From: RGIG6375 sp964472725
GTDB taxonomy: Bacteria; Bacillota; Clostridia; Oscillospirales; Oscillospiraceae
DNA length: 9,546 nt
Assembly (NCBI GenBank): GCA_964472725.1
Contig: CAYYLZ010000068.1
Coordinates: forward strand, 1 to 9,546
Direction: 5' to 3'
Each line of letters starts with the position of its first letter. The stretch's first letter is position 1. Positions 6,526 to 9,546 of the stretch are shown piece after piece. The notes beneath the pieces are model-generated. The model saw only the letters and a list, made by a program, of their open reading frames with translations. It searched no databases and had not been told where the DNA came from. Both the position numbers and the translations under genes were made by a program.

Positions 6526-7365
6526 ATGCGAATAAAAAGCAGAATTACCATCAGGTTTAAAAATGAAGCTGATGCCAAATACGCGCTCACAATTCTTCCA
6601 GGTAATTATGCCGCCCCTTTCTATGTATTCAATGTTTTTAATGACACCGATGAATACCGAGAGTTGATGGACTTTATTACCCTCCCCTCAATCGCCTCGT
6701 TCCATGTAATAGAGGACGAAGTTTTTTCGCAATCAGAACTTCTTTCTGCCCCCATGTTGAGAATGGTTCCCAATGGACACAGAGGCGGATATCCGCAGCC
6801 TGAAGCCGGTGGTAGAGACAAAAATTTTCTCAGCGTTTCGTATGACCTGCAAACAGGATGTTCTCACTGCAGCAACGGGCTTTTGCAAAATCGTCCGCTT
6901 AGATTACGGGGAAATACAAATTTAGGAAAAATATTAGATATATCAGGCATACATTGGCTCAGAGAGTATATTGTCAGTAAAAGACTAATGGAATTGATCA
7001 AAAGTACCAACTTGACGGGCTGTGAGTTTTGGCCGATAATCAAACATGGTAGCAATACTTATTTCGAAGACATTTTCCAACTTAAAATCACAGGATGCAT
7101 GCCACCTATGGCCGCTGCTACCCAAATAGTCATCGCCCCCAAGTCAAATTTACAAAAATGCAACTGCGGATTCGTATCAGTGGATGGCAGGATACATTAT
7201 CATACAAAAGATTTAGCTGATGTCACGGATTTCGCGCTCACTCAAGAATGGTTTGGGGGAAATTACGAGTTTTGGAGATGGCCTTTTATGTCGCAAAAGG
7301 CATATAGGCTGTTTAGTGATAACAATATTCGCGGTATAAGGTATTATCCGCCAGCCACTATATAA
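6526..7365 (+). CDS. Unrecognised 279-aa protein with CSHC and CNCG motifs, likely inserted cassette gene
   Basis: No family named with confidence. The product is soluble and has two cysteine clusters, CSHC (112-115) and CNCG (212-215), that could form one zinc site. Two related segments are visible: VSKRLMELIKSTNLTGCEFWPI (split here as about 150-171) and MSQKAYRLFSDNNIRGIRYYPP (255-276), both of the form S-K/Q-basic...L-hydrophobic...N-hydrophobic-x-G...aromatic-x-P. That layout, a pair of cysteine motifs plus 'x-S-x-R...L...G-x-x-F-x-P' blocks, reminds me of double-CXXCG immunity-type proteins, but this is only a resemblance. The start at 6526 lies three bases after the dus stop, with AAGGAG inside the end of dus. 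The gene is visibly more AT-rich and uses more A/T-ending codons than dus or the kinase downstream, and it is flanked by the two copies of the dus tail, both signs of acquisition. Confidence 0.8.
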   Translation: MRIKSRITIRFKNEADAKYALTILPGNYAAPFYVFNVFNDTDEYRELMDFITLPSIASFHVIEDEVFSQSELLSAPMLRMVPNGHRGGYPQPEAGGRDKNFLSVSYDLQTGCSHCSNGLLQNRPLRLRGNTNLGKILDISGIHWLREYIVSKRLMELIKSTNLTGCEFWPIIKHGSNTYFEDIFQLKITGCMPPMAAATQIVIAPKSNLQKCNCGFVSVDGRIHYHTKDLADVTDFALTQEWFGGNYEFWRWPFMSQKAYRLFSDNNIRGIRYYPPATI

Positions 7366-7396
7366 GTAACTTTTTAATGTTATATTTTAGAACAGT

Positions 7397-7441
7397 GACG
7401 CGGTAAACAGTATTTTTGCGTTGGATATGAAGGAGGTATGA
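7397..7441 (+). pseudogene. Direct repeat, copy 2: detached remnant of the dus 3' end
   Basis: Reads DAVNSIFALDMKEV and stop in one frame, against DAVNSIFALDLKEM in intact dus. Of the 39 bases to the GAG codon, 36 match; the changes are GTG to GTA and TTC to TTT (both silent) and TTG to ATG (Leu to Met). Upstream similarity ends abruptly after a Ser codon (AGT versus TCC) and an AT-rich stretch. The fragment has no start of its own. Its AAGGAGGT lies eight bases before the ATG at 7446 and so acts as the ribosome site of the next gene. The silent changes suggest it came from another functional dus allele, not from a fresh local copy. Confidence 0.8.
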
Positions 7442-7445
7442 TACC

Positions 7446-7744
7446 ATGAAGCATTGCTGCAAATCCATGGACGAATTTGTGGGTGAAAGTATGCATGAAT
7501 TTGATCCCGATCATATGATTTATTATTCAAGCCAATTTGATGAATACGGTATCATAGTACATGACGGCGGCAGTTCTTATATTATCATCCGGCATTGTCC
7601 TTGGTGTGGAAAAAACTGCCCGAATCAAAACGTGATCTGTGGTTTGATGAATTGGAAAAATTGGGGATCGACTCTCCGCTTATGTCAGAAAACATACCTA
7701 TCGACTTCCAATCCGACGCATGGTGGCGCAAAATAGATCAGTAA
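7446..7744 (+). pseudogene. DUF6980-like small CPWCG protein, interrupted by a frameshift (99 aa if restored)
   Basis: In the first frame the product reads MKHCCKSMDEF...FDEYGIIVHDGG...IIIRHCPWCGK to codon 56, then continues to a stop at 7736 as unconserved sequence. In the -1 frame from base 7616 the natural continuation appears, LPESKRDLWFDELEKLGID then SPLMSENIPIDFQSDAWWRKIDQ, stopping at 7742-7744. The joined protein of 99 aa fits my memory of the DUF6980 family, with a His-Cys-Cys start and a CPWCGKKLP motif likely to bind zinc. The break is at GG AAAAAA C (7608-7616): seven As would give one frame. The same bases form A AAA AAC in the zero frame, a canonical -1 slippery heptamer. So it may be a homopolymer deletion, a sequencing error, or a working frameshift site. 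The start is set by AAGGAGGT from the dus-tail remnant. Its function is unknown; it lies 21 bases before the kinase gene. Confidence 0.7.
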
Positions 7745-7765
7745 ATTACCATAAAGGAGTTAAAC

Positions 7766-8278
7766 ATGAAACAGCTTATACTTATTTCCGGGCCTATGGG
7801 CGTGGGTAAGACCACGGCGGCGCGGGAGCTTCTTAACAATATTCCCCGCAGCGTGTGGCTGGACGGCGACTGGTGCTGGGAGCAAGGCAACCATTGGGAT
7901 TTCGCCCCCGAAAACAAAGAAATGGTTATGGACAACATCACCTATGTGCTGGGCAATTTCCTCTCTAATCCCAATTTCGAGACCGTCATCTTTTCCTGGG
8001 TAATGCACCTGCCGGAGATACATGAAGAACTGCTCACCCGCCTTGAGAACTACGATTTTGACGTATTCGATATTTCCCTCGTCTGCAGCCAATCCGAATT
8101 AAGAAACAGACTCAGCGGACGAAAAAACGAGTTGGAAATTCAGCGTGCAGTCAACTATCTCCCCCTGTACTATCAGCTTGACAGCATAAAGCTTGACACC
8201 ACAGACCGTTCCCCCACCCGCGTAGTCGATGATATTCTGCGGATAATCAACGCAGACGCGCCAAGGTGTATATTCTAA
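7766..8278 (+). CDS. P-loop nucleoside/nucleotide kinase-like protein
   Basis: A 170-aa cytoplasmic NTPase of the adenylate/shikimate-kinase-like (AAA_33-type) group. Walker A is GPMGVGKTT at 9-17. WLDGDWCWE (31-39) matches the acceptor-side 'DGD' segment of such kinases, ETVIFSWVMH (72-81) is the Walker B-equivalent strand region, and an arginine-rich RLSGRKNE (115-122) fits the lid. LDTTD (143-147) followed by VVDDILRII is the usual C-terminal strand and helix. The start follows AAGGAG six bases upstream. It is the last gene of the dus run, ending 12 bases before a hairpin terminator, and its GC-rich codons match the resident genes rather than 6526-7365. The substrate is unknown: small molecule, nucleotide or an antibiotic phosphotransfer are all possible for this group. 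Confidence 0.85.
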   Translation: MKQLILISGPMGVGKTTAARELLNNIPRSVWLDGDWCWEQGNHWDFAPENKEMVMDNITYVLGNFLSNPNFETVIFSWVMHLPEIHEELLTRLENYDFDVFDISLVCSQSELRNRLSGRKNELEIQRAVNYLPLYYQLDSIKLDTTDRSPTRVVDDILRIINADAPRCIF

Positions 8279-8290
8279 GAAAGAAATCAG

Positions 8291-8319
8291 CGCCCGACAA
8301 ATTGTCGGGCGTTGTTGTT
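8291..8319 (+). terminator. Intrinsic terminator ending the dus run
   Basis: CGCCCGACA (8291-8299), loop AAT, TGTCGGGCG (8303-8311), a perfect 9-bp GC-rich stem followed by TTGTTGTT. It lies between two convergent stop codons (8278 and 8325). Leftward the tail is CTGATTTCTT, so it may also slow the DUF11 transcript. Confidence 0.8.
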
Positions 8320-8324
8320 ATACA

Positions 8325-9179
8325 TCAGATAGTGCCAGTAACAGTGAGGACTCTCACACCGGGCGTGACACTCCATGCGCCGGTGGTAGGATTCTGAGTA
8401 ACGGTTGCGGAAGGCACAGTAATTTGACCGGGTACGGTTGCAAATTCACCGGTACCCTCGTTATAGGTGTAATTTGCGGGTTCTGCCCACGCTGCGCCGT
8501 TGAAGGTAACGGCAGTGATGGCCAGAATAGGGTCGAACAGGTCAGTCAGCACAGCGTTATCTTCGGCAGTTACAGGATTGCTGCCGGAATTCTGTATCAT
8601 AAAGGTATAGGTGAGCTGACCGTTCTCGGGAACTACCACAGGGTCAAGAGACTTTGCGATGGTCAGGCTGGGCTCAGTATTTGCGTTCACTGTTTCCTGC
8701 GCTGCTACATCGGCACTGAATCCGCCGTCGGAAGCGGTTACGGTATTGGTAATGAAGCCCTCAAGACCAAGGGGCGCAAATTCGTTTACATCGGCATTAT
8801 AGACGATGGCTGTGTTGCCGCCTGCGGGAACATTTATGCCGGTGAATACCAGTGGAGGGCCCGCTTCTACGTCAGGCTCAGCCTGCAGCACGCCGTTTAC
8901 GAAATACAGCACGGAGCCATCCACGTAATCCAGCGGCACACGGGTCTCATCGCCAAAATCGTATTCGCCAAGGTTGTCAGTAACGGTAAGACCGTTGAAT
9001 GCTCTTGTGCTGCCGTTGATTATGCTCACCACATAAGTCACACGACCGCCGGGGGTATAGGTGTCGCCGACGGCGGTTTTTGTAACGCTGAGAGTGCGCT
9101 GAATTTCGCCTACAGTTATATTGGAAGTGGTACTCTGCCCGTTATAGGTAAGAGTAGCCTGATTATAAAACGTTGCCAT
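8325..9179 (-). CDS. DUF11 (B_ant_repeat) domain protein, 284 aa
   Basis: Contains two copies of the extracellular beta-sandwich repeat found in surface and adhesin-like proteins. Copy 1 begins LSVTKTAVGDTYTPGGRVTY (about 30-49) and runs through TDNLGEYDF; copy 2 begins LTIAKSLDPVVVPENGQLTY (about 172-191) with TFMIQNSGSN and LTDLFDP. The last part, YTYNEGTGEFATVPGQITVP and GAWSVTPGVRVLTVTGTI, is a pattern I recall from many short 'MATF.NQATL.YNG' proteins of gut Clostridia. It has no cysteine. The start MATFYNQATLTYNG is set by GGAGG six bases upstream. There is no signal peptide, membrane anchor or sorting motif, which is odd for a repeat normally outside the cell; export may be by an unknown route. 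It is a single-gene unit convergent with the kinase gene. Confidence 0.88.
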   Translation of the reverse strand: MATFYNQATLTYNGQSTTSNITVGEIQRTLSVTKTAVGDTYTPGGRVTYVVSIINGSTRAFNGLTVTDNLGEYDFGDETRVPLDYVDGSVLYFVNGVLQAEPDVEAGPPLVFTGINVPAGGNTAIVYNADVNEFAPLGLEGFITNTVTASDGGFSADVAAQETVNANTEPSLTIAKSLDPVVVPENGQLTYTFMIQNSGSNPVTAEDNAVLTDLFDPILAITAVTFNGAAWAEPANYTYNEGTGEFATVPGQITVPSATVTQNPTTGAWSVTPGVRVLTVTGTI

Positions 9180-9220
9180 TCATATCCTCCTCATTTTTCA
9201 GAGCGTTTCGCCCTCAGCTC

Positions 9221-9226
9221 ATTATA
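9221..9226 (-). promoter_or_regulatory. -10 box for the DUF11 gene
   Basis: A perfect TATAAT on the minus strand about 41 bases before the start codon, giving an untranslated leader of roughly 35 bases with GAGGAGG near its end. A TATATA stretch lies ten bases upstream. No good -35 is seen at the right spacing. Confidence 0.45.
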
Positions 9227-9248
9227 TGAAGCGTATATAAGGAGGGTG

Positions 9249-9285
9249 CAGAAAAAGAGTGCCGCGAGGGTTCGCGGCACTCTTT
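9249..9285 (-). terminator. 14-bp hairpin terminator for a leftward transcript entering from the right
   Basis: AAAGAGTGCCGCGA (9254-9267), loop GGGT, and its exact complement (9272-9285). On the minus strand the stem ends in CTCTTTTTC, a usable T tail, so it would stop transcription arriving from beyond 9286 before the DUF11 promoter. On the plus strand the tail is CAGTGTGTC and not terminator-like. Confidence 0.7.
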
Positions 9286-9290
9286 CAGTG

Positions 9291-9538
9291 TGTCAAAAAA
9301 GTTTGCTGCACGTCCGTGCCTTAGTAGAATGTACGAGTAATGCATGGCTTCTCCCTTGAGGAGAAGCTGGCGGCGAAGCCGACTGATGAGGGTCCGCGTA
9401 AGCGGCAAAAATGGCTTAACTACTATATTTTCGGCACTTCGTGCCGTCCCCTCATCCGTCAGTCGCAACGCGACTGCCACCTTCCCCTCCAGGGGGAAGG
9501 CTTGCCTTGTTGCAACTGCTGACTATAGTTTTTTGACA
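9291..9538. repeat. ~250-bp MITE-like foldback repeat with TGTCAAAAAA ends
   Basis: TGTCAAAAAA (9291-9300) is repeated inverted at 9529-9538. Inside, GCTTCTCC...GGAGAAGC (9348-9367), a CTGGCGGC...GACTGATGAGGG block (9368-9391), and its imperfect reverse complement CCCCTCATCCGTCAGTCGC...CCACCTTCCCC (9449-9488) form a long foldback carrying smaller hairpins: GCAC/GTGC, CCGC/GCGG, GGCAC/GTGCC and CAGTCGC/GCGACTG. This 'GCCGACTGATGAGGG...CCCTCATC.GTCAG' pattern is, from memory, among the most frequent intergenic repeats of gut Clostridia. Frames that cross it are not genes. With the terminator at 9249-9285 it accounts for the right end of the window. Confidence 0.75.
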
Positions 9539-9546
9539 GTCTCAAA

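Noticed and set aside
8424..9359. Long plus-strand frame (311 codons) opposite the DUF11 gene
   Set aside because: It is antisense to a clear family match, has no ribosome site, and runs on into the terminator hairpin and the foldback repeat.
9214..9480. Minus-strand frame (88 codons) across the right-hand repeat
   Set aside because: It crosses a terminator hairpin and a palindromic repeat, and has no ribosome site.

Overview
The window reads as chromosomal DNA of a gut-type Clostridia member, most likely Oscillospiraceae/Ruminococcaceae-like. The grounds are strong AAGGAGG-type ribosome sites, sigma-A promoters with extended TGnTATAAT -10 boxes, moderately GC-rich housekeeping genes (pepT, pyridoxal kinase, dus, MATE exporter), a DUF11 protein of the MATF...NQATL type, and several intergenic foldback repeats. 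The family assignment is inference; there is no rRNA marker. I see no tRNA, rRNA, CRISPR array, transposase or integrase.

Layout. 1-775 (-): N-terminal part of a MATE multidrug exporter. 876-2099 (-): peptidase T. 2117-2767 (-): unrecognised 216-aa protein just upstream of pepT, probably one operon. 2768-3165: no gene; it holds the promoter for that operon and a ~240-bp foldback element with a 25-bp perfect inverted repeat. 3166-3327 (-): 53-aa membrane protein with its own strong promoter. 3526-4470 (+): unrecognised 314-aa protein. 4471-4632: a terminator hairpin and a paired-hairpin GTAGGG...CCCTAC repeat. 4633-5490 (-): pyridoxal/pyridoxamine kinase. 5584-8278 (+): tRNA-dihydrouridine synthase followed by three accessory genes, ending at a hairpin terminator. 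8325-9179 (-): DUF11 surface-type protein. 9180-9546: its promoter, a terminator for a leftward transcript from outside the window, and a ~250-bp MITE-like element with TGTCAAAAAA ends.

The most interesting part is downstream of dus. The last 13 sense codons of dus (6478-6516) recur at 7397-7435 as a diverged copy (36 of 39 bases match; two of the three changes are synonymous), and between the copies sits an AT-rich gene unlike its neighbours. This looks like a one-gene cassette placed at the 3' end of dus, with the dus tail serving as duplicated junction and as the ribosome site of the following gene on both sides. The next gene (7446-7744) is a small CPWCG zinc-site protein whose conserved sequence continues in the -1 frame exactly at A AAA AAC, a canonical slippery heptamer. 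It is either a one-base homopolymer loss or a real frameshift. A P-loop kinase-like gene closes the run.

Functionally the window mixes peptide use (pepT), cofactor salvage (pyridoxal kinase), tRNA modification (dus) and export (MATE) with a small accessory hotspot of proteins of unknown role.
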